From: Stereocaulon alpinum
Taxonomy: Eukaryota > Ascomycota > Lecanoromycetes > Lecanorales > Stereocaulaceae
Reading direction: 5' to 3'
DNA length: 64,000 nt
Assembly: GCA_018257865.1 (NCBI GenBank)
Contig: JAEUBA010000008.1
Location: forward strand, 372,001-436,000
This document shows positions 47,616 to 58,442 of this stretch, piece after piece. The notes beneath the pieces were generated by a model. The model was not told where the DNA came from and did not search any database. It saw only the letters and a program-made list of their open reading frames with translations. The position numbers were made by a program, and so were the translations under genes. Position 1 is the stretch's first letter. Every line of letters starts with the position of its first letter.

Positions 47616-48248
47616 ATGCCTGCGGAAATCGCCGACCAGGCCAATGGCCACAACAACGGTACGAAGATTCACGGTAGTAAGAACGATGCAGCAGTCCCAT
47701 TCCAGGGCGAGCAGCCCTATGGTATGCCCAACGACCTAGTGGTATCCAAAATCCTAGACCTAGAGAACACTGACTAAAGACTATGGGCATGTCAATTTCT
47801 GGCCGGGCAAACAAGTCAACCTACTAACAACCCCCAGGTCCCCCAGGCTCCCTCCGTCAGCTTCCGTCCCCTCCTCCTCTCCACATCCCAAGGCTACTTC
47901 GTAAACCTCCTCCGCGTCCGCAAATCCGGCATTCTATCCCGACACCAACACACAGGTCCGGTCTGCGCCACCACACTTAAAGGCCGATGGCATTATCTCG
48001 AACACGATTGGTGGGCGGAAGAAGGAGGATTTAGTTTCGAGCCGCCGGGGGAGACGCATACGCTTGAGGTGCCGGAGGGGGTGGAGGAGATGGTCACGCT
48101 GTTTCATGTTACGGGGGCGTATGTTTATGTTGATCCGCTGGGGAAGGCGGAGAAGGTGGAGGATGTTTTTAGTAAGATTAGGCTGGCGAGGGAACATTAT
48201 GAGAGCGTTGGGTTGGGTAGGGGATTCGTGGATCAATTTATAAGGTGA
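47616..48248 (+). CDS. Cupin dioxygenase-like protein (2,4'-dihydroxyacetophenone dioxygenase-like)
   Basis: Exons are 47616-47741 and 47838-48248, giving 178 aa. The 96-bp intron has CTACTAAC 10 bases before its acceptor; a donor at GTATCC keeps phase, whereas the nearer GTATGC does not. The cupin barrel shows an HxH pair (His78, His80 in RHQHTGPV) and a second His (His116 in PPGETH). Their spacing of 2 and 36 matches the three-histidine iron site described for bacterial 2,4'-dihydroxyacetophenone dioxygenase. Family conservation is strong in FVNLLRVRKSG, HYLEHDW and FHVTGAYVYVDPLGKAE. Substrate in fungi is not established; aromatic-ketone or diketone cleavage is possible. A decayed copy of the 3' end lies at 53985-54098. 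Confidence 0.85.
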
Positions 48249-48552
48249 TTGGCGGATGATTATGACATAGCTATGTGTTGATTGAAAATTTATGAGCCTG
48301 CAAATGGCAGTCGAGACTTATGGATGGTGATACTGATATGCTAATCAGCTGAGGGACATTATGGGCTTATGTAGGACGCTATCTGGGCCTCTCGACTTTT
48401 TCAGTATAACCAAACTCCTCTCTCCTTCATAGCCATGCTTCTTCGGTGCGTTGAATGTTGCTAAGGCGTGAGCGAGTAGCTGCGACACTTTATCTCATAT
48501 CAGCTAATGTAAAGCTTTAAATCAGTGATGACCGGAGGGATCCCTGGGAGTC
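48249..48552. other. Convergent 3' gap
   Basis: 304 bp between the cupin stop and the DUF7580-type stop. Nothing else is seen. Confidence 0.6.
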
Positions 48553-50250
48553 TTACGGAATAAACACCTTTTCATAAAAAAGCCCCAGTAACTCCATCGA
48601 TGTGTCTTCTTCACTAACGGTGGTATCATACAGTACACCGTCTTTCCAACTGGAGTTGGGCGCCGAGGTTGGATCCTGAAGACAAAACTTCACAGCACTA
48701 GAATACTCTCCTCCAACCTCTCGTTCAACGTCGCTGACAATGCTTCGCAGAGAATGATAACTCAGTGTTCCTGATTTATAGACGCGCAGCTCAAGGCCTG
48801 ATGACGAGCGCCTGACGTCCTTGATTGCGTTGCCGAGAGCAACTTCTGCGAGGAGGGTACCAATAGTGAAGATATAGAGATGGATCCGCGTGCGTTCGTG
48901 CTGAAGTCGATTTGAAAGCGAATTCCGAGCATCTTTGACATCAAGTACATATCTTGTTGCACGTTGGTAATGCTTGAGCCGCTTGAGCGTCGTACTGCTA
49001 AGCGCCGATAGCCAGGATGTCCCAAGGAGCAAAAGGCCACTCTCTGCGATGCTGTACGCAATGTTCATTCGCTCAGCTTTGAAAAGGTCCTTCAATTTGA
49101 CAGCTATGTTGAACATCTCGAATTCCCCTCTGTGTAAAGGTGGCGCAGTTTTGCAGAGCTTGAACCATGTCATACGCATATTCCATTGCCGAGGACCATG
49201 TGTGCTTGTCTCTGATGTCCGAAGTAGACCTTGCCCATCTTCTTGTACTTTACCAATAGCATCATCAAATTGGTCACGCCATTTCAGTTCATGAACCGGG
49301 GGATCTTCATGTAGAATGTCTGCAGACATGACCAGATGCCCATTGCCTTGGAACCAGGGTATCAAAATCCGGAATAGTTTGCCTTGGGGATTCTCAGCTG
49401 TGTGCTTCACAAGGTTCATTTCTAGCATGACCGTTTCCCGGCTTACAGCGCAACATCCATATAGCAGACTTATCCCTGGACGGCTTTGCTTGTCCTCGGC
49501 CTCCTCAAGAACGGATTGATAGACCCTGGAAAGCCCAAGAACTCTCTTTCGCTCGAATGTCGAGGTATTAGGGTCGATCCCTTTGTGCTGAGAACTCCAA
49601 GCATCATTCACAAGAGACCTAAGGTTCGTGAAGCCCTTCTCAAGCGCTTCAAGACAAGTCTGTATTTTTTCACCCTGGGAAAGGGTGAATCTGGCCTTCT
49701 TCAATGGAGTCGTGCATTTGGTGACGAATTTCTCAAGCACGTGAAGCTTGCTTATCCTACGCATCCCAGTATCATGATGGGCGTCTCCATTAGCGGACAG
49801 CGAGACTTCCTTGGGGTCGTTCGGATTTGTTGGGTTACTTCTCACCCCGTGCGCTCGGGTCTTTAGTTGTTTTCGGAGGCGCTCTTCAAACTCTTTGGGA
49901 ATATCGTTGTAATTCGGTGTTATTCGCAACGATCTATGAGCCAGTACCGCTAGATCTGCGCAATCAGATTCGATAGCAGCGACTTGGATTTGAATCAAAT
50001 CCCAACCCGGCTCGCTCCAGAACGCTCGGTACAGATCGTCACTAGTCTTTTCGTGAAGACCCCAAGACTTTCTCCATTCCTCTATGGTAAAGTACACAGC
50101 ATTACAGTCTCCTTGGAGCCTTACAATCTTGCGGCCGACCTTCTGGTAGTCCTTGTAGGTGTCAAGAAGAACTTTGAAGCCTTGCCGAGCTAGATTTAAA
50201 AGAGCGACAGACGTTCCAATCGCACCATAGACTTCGAATCCCGTAATCAT
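48553..50250 (-). CDS. HeLo-like/DUF7580-type fungal protein (putative cell-death-related)
   Basis: A single exon of 565 aa from ATG 50250; an in-frame ATG at 50349 would add 33 residues, but the conserved hydrophobic start is MITGFEVYGAIGTSVALLNLARQGF. That start, with DTYKDYQKVGRKIVRLQGDC, resembles the HeLo-like helical N-domain of fungal prion-related and STAND proteins. The C-terminal half has the DUF7580-type pattern: LGTSWLSAL, IYIFTIGTLLAEVALGNAI and VEREVGGEYSSAVKFCLQDP, resembling a degenerate kinase C-lobe. It contains no NTPase motif. It is divergent from the patatin-like gene starting 940 bp away. Relatives are linked by family to incompatibility-type cell death; function here is inference. 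Confidence 0.75.
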   Translation of the reverse strand: MITGFEVYGAIGTSVALLNLARQGFKVLLDTYKDYQKVGRKIVRLQGDCNAVYFTIEEWRKSWGLHEKTSDDLYRAFWSEPGWDLIQIQVAAIESDCADLAVLAHRSLRITPNYNDIPKEFEERLRKQLKTRAHGVRSNPTNPNDPKEVSLSANGDAHHDTGMRRISKLHVLEKFVTKCTTPLKKARFTLSQGEKIQTCLEALEKGFTNLRSLVNDAWSSQHKGIDPNTSTFERKRVLGLSRVYQSVLEEAEDKQSRPGISLLYGCCAVSRETVMLEMNLVKHTAENPQGKLFRILIPWFQGNGHLVMSADILHEDPPVHELKWRDQFDDAIGKVQEDGQGLLRTSETSTHGPRQWNMRMTWFKLCKTAPPLHRGEFEMFNIAVKLKDLFKAERMNIAYSIAESGLLLLGTSWLSALSSTTLKRLKHYQRATRYVLDVKDARNSLSNRLQHERTRIHLYIFTIGTLLAEVALGNAIKDVRRSSSGLELRVYKSGTLSYHSLRSIVSDVEREVGGEYSSAVKFCLQDPTSAPNSSWKDGVLYDTTVSEEDTSMELLGLFYEKVFIP

Positions 50251-51189
50251 GCTGCGTATATGCGTTCTAAGCACTTTCTGTCCATGGGGAGTTGACGAGT
50301 CTGTATGATATTGTACACAAACTGCCGTCTGTAACAGATCGTCGATCATTCAATTCTAAGTGCTTTGTCAACGAATTTTAGTGTCGCCCGAGGTGCAGCG
50401 TGGCTGACTTAGTCACTCGCACATAAGCCAATATCATGTCGCTGACTGCGCCTCTTGATCAAAGCGACATGCCAAGATTACAATTCCACGTCAAACGTCA
50501 GCACCCGGCACCTGTTATGGGGCGAATAACATACTTTGCGTACGGGCCATATCTTTGGCCACAGAACCTCTCAAATTTATTATAAATTATGGAAAATTGA
50601 TTGATTGGATATTTCTACACTTCAGAATCATATTTATGCGCCTATAAGTCCTGATTAGTAGAGGTAACGTTCAAGGAACGTGCAGAACTGGCAATGGCAG
50701 GTGCTTGGCACCGAGCATATATAGATTCTGCCTCCTAGAGGACTTAGTCAATCAATCGACTACTCATACATCAAACAATGTCTCACCAGAGCGGAAAGAA
50801 ACGTTTACTGAATTTAGCCGTAAACCCTCTAAATTGTGACTTAGTACATTTCGCAGTAATTATACTCGATACTTAGACCCTAATTCTAGAAGCTGAGTCG
50901 GTAGAAAGTTACTTATACTACACTTCCAAGGTTGGGAAAATTCACAGCGAATTTTTTCAGTCGGAATTATGTAACGGTATAGGTGCGTAAAATACGACAT
51001 TTACCCTGGAACAGGTACCGGGTGCTGAGTTTTAAGCTAGTACTGTATCGCAAGCTGACAAAAGCTGCATCTCAGCTCCATCACAATCCCTCAAGGTATA
51101 TCCCATGCATAAGCTCATGACACCCTTTAGACTTCAGCTTCTTATCACAATCATTGTAACCGGCGGACGAGGTTTTCCAAACGGCGCAA
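50251..51189. promoter_or_regulatory. A/T-rich divergent intergenic region
   Basis: 939 bp between two divergent start codons. Bases about 50560-51010 are clearly more A/T-rich than neighbouring sequence, with TTATTATAAATTATGG-like runs. No gene is recognised. Both promoters should lie here. Confidence 0.5.
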
Positions 51190-53598
51190 ATGGATTCAGT
51201 AGAGTACTTCGCTTCCGCGGATATTCCTGTTGGCCGTGCGATCAATGCTCACATTGCGGGGCTACCGGCAGACGAATCCAGAAGTTCCATCACTGCAAGA
51301 CAGACCATAGCCGCGTTCAGTAAGCAGCTTAATGATTGCCTCAACCTACTTCGGAGCTTGATCAAGGAGATGATGGAAGCTTCCAAGCTATCAGATACCG
51401 CAAAGCATTATTTCTATCCCATCGTTCGCCGGATCGATGACGAATTGGTTCGTCTCGAGATTTGGGCCTCCGATATTGGCTTTGAGGACCCGGATTTCGG
51501 CAGATCTCCTCGAGAAAAGGACGCGACACTCACACTGACAAGATACATGACAGACTTACTTAAAGATATATTTGCCTGGCTTACGGAAGTTTGGAAGAAT
51601 GTGGACGCCATGCGCGCTCTAATCATGCAGCTGTCTGGTAGTCGGGTTAATAACTTGTCAGTACCCTCGACCTAGTTCCATGCTTCACTTCACTGAAAGG
51701 GTCCATCTTCCTCTCTAGTAGATTGAAGCGCAAGCTGGATAAGATACTGAAACATATTGAGAGCGAGCATGAGCTGGTCGCTCTTACAGTACGCAATTTA
51801 GTGAAACTTACTGAAGCTTTCCGTATGGAACAAGCGAATGAGCTTGGGATTGGACCTTTGGCCAAGCTACAAGATCAAATGCTCAACGCCCGAGAACGGC
51901 TTTCGCGAGGGGACAAGCCACCTACAGTTGAGCCCAGTCAAACCACAAGTGGGAACGTTCTAGAAGCTGATGATGAAATTCTCGGACCAAACCTACCATC
52001 TATCGAGGCTGGGAAACAAGGCCCGTGGGCTCGCAGCAATATACTCACATTCGGTAAGCCTCAAAGATGGACGTGTATCGTCCTGTGGCACATGCTAATC
52101 TGGTTAGATGGCGGTGGTATCTTAACCTTTTCAAGTCTTTCTTTACTTGAAGCACTTATGACAGAGATTTCTATAATAGAACGTGAGAGCTTGCCAGTTG
52201 CTACAAGCAGCGCCTCGCCGTTGTCTTTGCAGCCCGGTTCCCTCAGACGACAGGCGTCCGAGATACCCCGAAGTCGAGGCACGCCATCAGCCAGCTATCT
52301 CCCCTGTCATTACTTTGACTATATAGGCGGCACAGGTCTCGGGGGGTGAGCCGCCCGCTCAGAATTATGGGCAGTTCTGGACTAACCTATGTAGGATTGT
52401 CGCTATAATGTTAGGCCGTTTGAGGATGTCTGTCAACGAATGCCTTGAAGCTTTTACACACTTGGTCGACGAAGTGTGGAGCAAACCCCGGATTGTTCAC
52501 GTGTGGTCACCCCTTTGGTTACCACGAGACAAATATTCCAGCAAAATATTGCATCAGCAACTTGAACACATGGTGTCGAAGGCATCCCGAAGTCGTACCT
52601 ACAATGAGATCTTTCGACAACCAAACCAACATATGTGTCGCACGTAAGACTCCATGTTTTTTACGATATTTGACTTGATATTCGCCGATTATTATGGGAA
52701 CACGGAAGGTTGACTAATGTCTAGCGCTGTCACTGCTTATCAACAAGATCTGTACCGTGAACTTACAGCGGAGATCATTCTTTTCTGCTCTTATGACCAA
52801 CTGGCAACGGAGTCGACGAGATGGGACAAGTCGATACAGACTCGGACTTTGACAGGCACATGGAGGATTGCGCAAATCGGACTTGCCACCACCGCTACAC
52901 CAACCTTCTTTGAGCCCGCTAAAATCCTTCACAGTGATGGTACCGAAAAACGTTATCTCGATACTAGCTTCGGGGCCAGAGATCCGACTCTTGAAATAGT
53001 CACATCGCTGGCGCCTGCTGACGAGCCTCTCCGCGAAGCGGTTAGTACAATTGTGAGCATAGGCGTCGATCACTACAAGTTTCATCGCGTGCCCCGCGAT
53101 CGTAGCTTGTCTAAATGGTCAAAATATTCAGAGTGGCGGACAAGAGATAGAGATGACCATAGAAAACGCTTGGCCATGGAACACAGACTCCAAGCTACGT
53201 CTCTCGAATACGTCCGTCTCGAGATTCAGAATATTGGCCGCATAGGAATAGATACATGGGAGGGTAAAGGGGGCGCTGACACATTGGATCTCATTCGCAG
53301 GAAGACGAATGAATGCCTTGACTCTGCGGACGTTAAAGAACAAATCCATGCTACCGCCAGGCGATTAGTCGATTGCAGAAGATCACGGGCCGAGATTGAC
53401 TTAGATCGTTGGGAGGTCTTCTGCCACGGTGTCGAATACGCTTGTACCATGGCGCGTTGTCCTGTGATCGATCAGACATTCAAAGACCGGCGAGGGCTTC
53501 GGAGGCATTTGGAGAAGGTACATCGCTTGGACCCGGGCAAGGTGGAACCCTTGCTGGATGAGGGAAAGCGATTCCCTCTTTATGAAGAATCTGGATGA
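51190..53598 (+). CDS. Patatin-like protein lacking the catalytic serine (pseudo-phospholipase)
   Basis: Exons are 51190-51656, 51719-52053, 52108-52345, 52395-52643 and 52725-53598, giving 720 aa. Residues about 40-200 form a helical domain (LVRLEIWASDIGF...) of the type found in front of fungal NLR-like proteins. The patatin fold follows. The oxyanion motif reads DGGGILTFSS (Asp268), without the usual Arg-Gly. The nucleophile elbow GTSTGG is GTGLGG, so Gly344 (codon 52335-52337) replaces Ser. DGG is DTS at Asp509 (YLDTSFGARDP). Other patatin segments (LPCHYFDYI, LGRLRMSVNECLEAF, RDKYSS) are kept, and the reading frame is intact. The C-terminus has a C-x4-C-x15-H-x4-H zinc-finger-like motif. 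It is probably a non-catalytic paralog of the gene at 55085-57063. Confidence 0.87.
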
Positions 53599-53984
53599 AT
53601 GAATGGAGGCGTTATAAGGCTGGCGTAACATGAGAACAGTTATAGTCAGGGATTACAACATCATGCGAAATCATAATAAGACTTAAAAAGACTGACCGAC
53701 TTAACGCTCTTGCATTCATACCTCGCCGTCGTTTCGCACCCATTAGACCAGTACTAACACAGCCGTAGAATTTTTGGACATTGAAAGATCCAAATGCATA
53801 GCATGAAACCTACGAGACGTGCATCTCAATCCAATCATTCCCCTTGATCTTGCTCGTGAGTGCTTTTCGAAAAACACCCGCTTCTCTGCATCCATGTGCC
53901 ACCACCAGATTCAAGACGCTCGCTTGGTGACACGTGTGCAATTCTTACATTGTTCTTAATTGTGTCTGTTCCATTGTTTAGCTG
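53599..53984. other. Intergenic left of the cupin relic
   Basis: 386 bp between the patatin-like stop and the cupin relic. No gene is seen. Confidence 0.55.
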
Positions 53985-54098
53985 CAGAGGAAAGACGCGA
54001 AGCAAGTGGAAGATGGTTTTAGTAAGATTCGGACGGCTAGAGATCATTATGGAAGGGTTGGGGAGGGGAGAGGTTTTATGGATCATTCTATAAGGTGA
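53985..54098 (+). pseudogene. Relic of cupin gene 3' end
   Basis: The frame from CAG 53985 to TGA 54096-54098 matches the end of the cupin gene at 47616-48248. VEDGFSKIRTARDHY aligns with VEDVFSKIRLAREHY, GRGFMDHSIR with GRGFVDQFIR, and the stop codon is in the same place. DNA identity is visible in AGATGGTTTTAGTAAGATT. Nothing upstream resembles the metal-binding part of the cupin, so this is a truncated duplicate of about 37 codons. A TTTAG acceptor-like site lies just before it, so a lost exon border is possible. Confidence 0.75.
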
Positions 54099-55084
54099 AG
54101 AATAATACTAATGTCTGATTGAAGGTGAAAACAATTCTTTCATCCTTCTAAATTGTCTTCTATGACTGAAGTCATGTTGCGCCCTATATCGCTAGCTGCC
54201 AACAACTTCTCCTAGCTCGCCGCTCCTGTTCTAAGATCTTGAATCTAGCATGCGTATAACAGTACATGTATAAGCACATACGCAGTCGGAAAATTGCGCC
54301 GAACGTTGCGAATTTGCAGAGACATTAAGACGTCGCAATTCATATCATATAGAAAGTCTAGTACAAAGAAGGAAAACTCGATGTTGAATACACGAGACAC
54401 AAATGCCTTTACAATGGTATATCCGTACAGGCCCTCATCAATCGTATCGTATCCTGAAGTTTTACACAATGCCATGTCTCGATGATATACATGCGTCGCA
54501 AAAATCAACAAAAGTTATACAATATTGTGCCGATGGGGGTATATAGCTCCGAACGCATATGAAACGCCTGCCGTGCTAAAAGAAAAGACTTTTGCCGATA
54601 TAGTAGGATAGAAAATGCAGAGGGACAGTCTATTGTCGTGTTCGTGGTCTAGTTATTGCTTCGCATAAGAGAAGATGAATGAGGCGCTTATTTTGGCAGT
54701 GCGGTGGATTGTGATAGTCGTGTGGCGTGTCTCGGACGCTTTGTGGATCGTAGATAAGAGACGACTTTGCTGGGTTTGACAGTAGTCGTGGTGAGACGTA
54801 GATTGGAGTGAATGACGAATTCCTGGTATCTGGCTGGTGATAAGACAAATGCCGCTGTAAAGTAAACGAGTGGACGTCCTCCGTATTGGGAAGGCCGACA
54901 TCAAGAGACGAAATTTCCGACAAGGGATTCTCTGGACGAAGCTCCGGCTATCTTGATGTTCCCCATGATACCTCCGTTCCTGAAACGATGTCATCAGTCT
55001 CACCAGATCCTGACAAGAGCGAAGCTTTATCGCAACATTTGAATGCCTATCCTCGAAGTCTCCCTGGAACCATCGCCTGAGAGC
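54099..55084. other. Intergenic, no gene recognised
   Basis: About 1 kb. Only short frames are present. An inactive remnant cannot be excluded. Confidence 0.5.
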
Positions 55085-57063
55085 TTAAGGCTCCGTTTCT
55101 ATGGGAAAGCACTTGGCTGCTTCGAGGAGGGTCTCGAGTCCGTCGGCGTCACAATGTGTCGGATGACATTCTTCAAGGTGGCTGCGAAGCTGTTGGCGTT
55201 CCCACCTCTTCTCGCCCTGATTGCACGGAGTGATACGGCAGGCGTATTCAACGCCATGGCAGAAACGCTCCCACCGGTCTGGGTCTTGCCGCCAAGTGCT
55301 TCGTGCTTGCCGAACAGTGACCAATTCTTGGGCAGCTTCGGAAACGATCATTCGGCCCTCATTAGAGGCAAGGTATTCTTCCGTTTTAGTCCTTATGAGC
55401 GCCAGTGTTTTGGACCCTCTCGTACCTTTCCACGCATCTAGTTTCATTTTACCGATACCATGCTCGACGTTGAGACGAGAATACTCCGCAATATCTCTGG
55501 TATGATAGGTCATATTATGGTGGGTGGCCTCCGATTGAGCGGCCCACTTTGCGGCCGCGTTCATATACTCATAGTATAATTTATATCCAGCGCTTGGACT
55601 TGGATCTGCCTCAAGATTTTTGCCCGTGCCTATACTGACGACGACTCTAACGGCTTTAGGGTCGTTGTTGCTCAGCTGTTGAATGGACCTGTACGCTTCC
55701 TCGGTTGGGTTGTTGGCGCCAAAACCACCATCGATGTATTCAGTCTTCTCATCATCTTCCTCGAACTTTACTGCTTTAAAATACGTCGGTGCGGCTGTTG
55801 TTGCACGTCCGACCTGCCATATCTGGTATTCATATCGGGTATCGGGATTTCGTTCCAAGACATCATGAGGTCCCTCGGAGCTTCTAGGATGGCGGTAGGA
55901 GCGGAAGAGGTAAGGGACTCGGATTCCCGTGACGTTGAACTTATGCCAGGCTATGACAATTCTATGGCTCGTCAGCAGTGGTTGCGAACACAGTGTTGCA
56001 GATTTTCTCTAAGGAGGGAGTAGACCATTGGGAAAGAGCCCAGCCGTGTTCAAGGAGTGATATCAAATCAGAGATGTGATCTCCACAACAAGTACTCACT
56101 AGCTGAGACTGCGGGACAGACTGCGAAGGGCACAGAACTTACGTGCGGCACATTTCAGGATTCTGTTGAGTAAACATAGTATTCCCGGTTCCATCAGGGT
56201 TTCGTTGTTTGACAATCTCCTTGATCGCCTTTTCGAGTCGCTTATGATCGTATTTGTCTCTGGGGATAAACGGTGGCTTCCGGATATGTAGTCGACGAGG
56301 ATGTCCGAAGACCAGGTCGGCCAGCTCTTGATATGCTTCAAGACACTCGTCTACTGTCATTGAAAGCCTTCCCAACATGATTGCAATCAAACCTCCAGTA
56401 CTTGTCCCAGTTATATAGTCAAAGTAGTGACAAGGAAGATATTGCGAAGACGATGGGGCGGGAACAAAGAATTGTTTTTGTGGTCCATTACGCGTCAAAA
56501 AGTTGCTGTTCCGGCGCGCTCCTCTACGGACAGCTTTTCCTGAGCTACTTGTCAGCATCAAGAACTCAGAGCCTTGGAATAGTAGATAGTGTCTAAAAAA
56601 TTACCGTACGTGGACGGTGAAGTAACGGGTACGCGCTGCTAGTGGCTTGCGAGTTACGTTCTTTTTCTATCCTGGCTATCTCGATCATAATAGCCTGAAG
56701 TATTAACAGGCTCGAAAAACCTCTAACTCCACCACCGTCTGGAATTATAGTCAGCCAAAGTCCGGAACCTTTGACGAAAGCATGAGCCCATGTACCAAAG
56801 GCTAGCAAGTTCTTCCTTGACCATGGGTTAGTCTTGGGTAGGTCGGTGTGGGTGTCTGGGGTTGAAGCCTGCGTCGTTCTATCTTGGTCGCGAGAAGATC
56901 CCCGTGATGACTCGGCATGCGTAGGATGAGCCCTGTGAGATGTTGCTGCAGGCGCTGATAGGAACCCTTGTATTTGGTCGTGATAGTGACCACCCGTATC
57001 AGAGGCTTGAACGTCTTCTAGTGTCTCAGGAGCGGAGTGCAGTGTTTGCGAAGAGGAAGACAT
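55085..57063 (-). CDS. Patatin-like phospholipase with intact catalytic dyad
   Basis: Patatins are Ser/Asp lipid acyl hydrolases. Exons are 57063-56796, 56738-56610, 56539-56143 and 55961-55085, giving 556 aa. The oxyanion motif is DGGGVRGFSS (Asp90), the nucleophile elbow is GTSTGG with Ser179 (codon 56400-56402), and the catalytic Asp342 sits in YIDGGFGANNP. The 70-bp intron 56540-56609 is placed by phase and by a CTGAC branch site. The last intron is 180 bp, longer than its counterpart in the paralog. The first 80 residues are Ser/Thr/His-rich and lack the paralog's helical domain. The C-terminus carries a Cys/His finger-like motif (VEYACRITPC...HLEECH). It is convergent with the serine-less paralog at 51190-53598, 1.5 kb away. 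Confidence 0.88.
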
Positions 57064-58019
57064 TGAAAAGTGTCAAAAAGGGGAGCATAGGTCGTTGCGC
57101 AAGCCTGCCTTACCTTATATTGGACAGATTTTGCACATTTCATACTCGTGAGCCGATTTTGCGAATCTAATATAGTCAGGCAACCAGGCTGTACGCACTT
57201 TTCAGGAATTTGCAGGCGCGGCTCGGCAGGGATTTCCAGGGCCGAAGGCAGGCAAACGAAGAACAAGGCGATACAGCGCCTAGACGAAAGGAGGTGAGCT
57301 CACTGCCATATCTCGTGTTGCTCGAGTCGTAGCCTGAAATTGAGACTGTCGGCGATGATAAGATAGGCGATGGCGTCTGGGTAGGGACTAGGAAGGTATA
57401 CTTATGTCGAACTTAGCACCCTGTAGTGTCCAACTATTTCATCTCATCTGCAAGCTCGTAATCTTACGGGACAGTCAATGTCGTCAGTCTTGGTGAAGAG
57501 CAGTCTGAATATTCCGAGATTGTAATGATAAGCGAGACTCGTCTGCAGGAACCGATATGGTGGGGTACCCTTAAGAGTTATTGGCCCTATTTGAGCTGTG
57601 GATCACTGGGGCTGAAATATTGTCCGTCACAAGCCAGAGTTTCGACTGCGCCCTGCTAGTCATTCTAGCCGCTCCGTTGAGCGCCCAACTGCCCTGACAG
57701 GCGTGAGTCCTGCTCATGTCCTGCAATCACACCTTCATGCCAATGGCTTTACCGCAGAAATTCCTTATGTTGCTTTTGGGGTTGCAACCAATAGACACTG
57801 TTACCACACCCCCATTAGTCCGCAGACTCCACATCCGGTGCCTCCCTCAATGCATTAAAGAGCATGGCCCCATCACCCTCTCCGGTGCCTCGCTCGACTT
57901 TCCAGCCTCCTGTGCTTGCCAGTTATTAGTATGTTGGTTCCAACCTGCTTACAATTCCAAAGCCAGTCCAAGCTCGCTACCTTTCCACGAAGAGTTCATA
58001 GTTTCATTTCCAGCCGTAA
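57064..58019. other. Intergenic, no gene recognised
   Basis: 956 bp. The frame from 57716 is open for 117 codons but shows no family features, and overlaps the small gene that follows in another frame. Confidence 0.5.
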
Positions 58020-58442
58020 ATGGCACGGGCAAATCGAGAGCACCAAGGCAGACGAGACCGCGGTACTAAGGCCATTGTCTACGATCCGTCATCTCATCAG
58101 CTGTGGACAGAAGACTGCAATAAACTGGATAGTGAGTGATCTTACCATGGTGAAGACATGTCATCTAATCTGTTAGGCAAATACACCAGCTTCCAGCTCG
58201 ATCTCCCTTGGTGGCGTAACCGTGTGGATATCTACATTAACCCAGAAACCAAGACAGGCTTCGTTGCAACGGTGCAGCTCGACAGGCTCGGCAAGATTAA
58301 GAATTTACAGCGTCGAGTGGGGCAGAATTATACTGTCCTCCTTGTCAAAGGGTCCAAGCCCAACAAGCCTTCCCCGAGTCCCTCTACATCGTCGGTGTCA
58401 ATGGAAGACAAGATCCGAGATGGCTTCAATCGTTCGGTCTGA
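58020..58442 (+). CDS. Small two-exon protein, family not recognised
   Basis: Exons are 58020-58131 and 58177-58442, with a 45-bp intron (GTGAGTG...CTAATCTGTTAG), giving 125 aa. Neither longer frame in the area is consistent across the intron; this one is, with phase 1 on both sides. The N-terminus is basic (MARANREHQGRRDRGTKA). A compact, ordered-looking core follows: VYDPSSHQLWTEDCNKLD, then YTSFQLDLPWWRNRVDIYIN and GFVATVQLDRLGKIKNLQRR, then NYTVLLVKG. The tail is Ser/Pro-rich. The WW-R-N pattern and alternating hydrophobic strands suggest a small beta-rich fold. There is no signal peptide or membrane helix. I cannot name a function. Confidence 0.6.
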
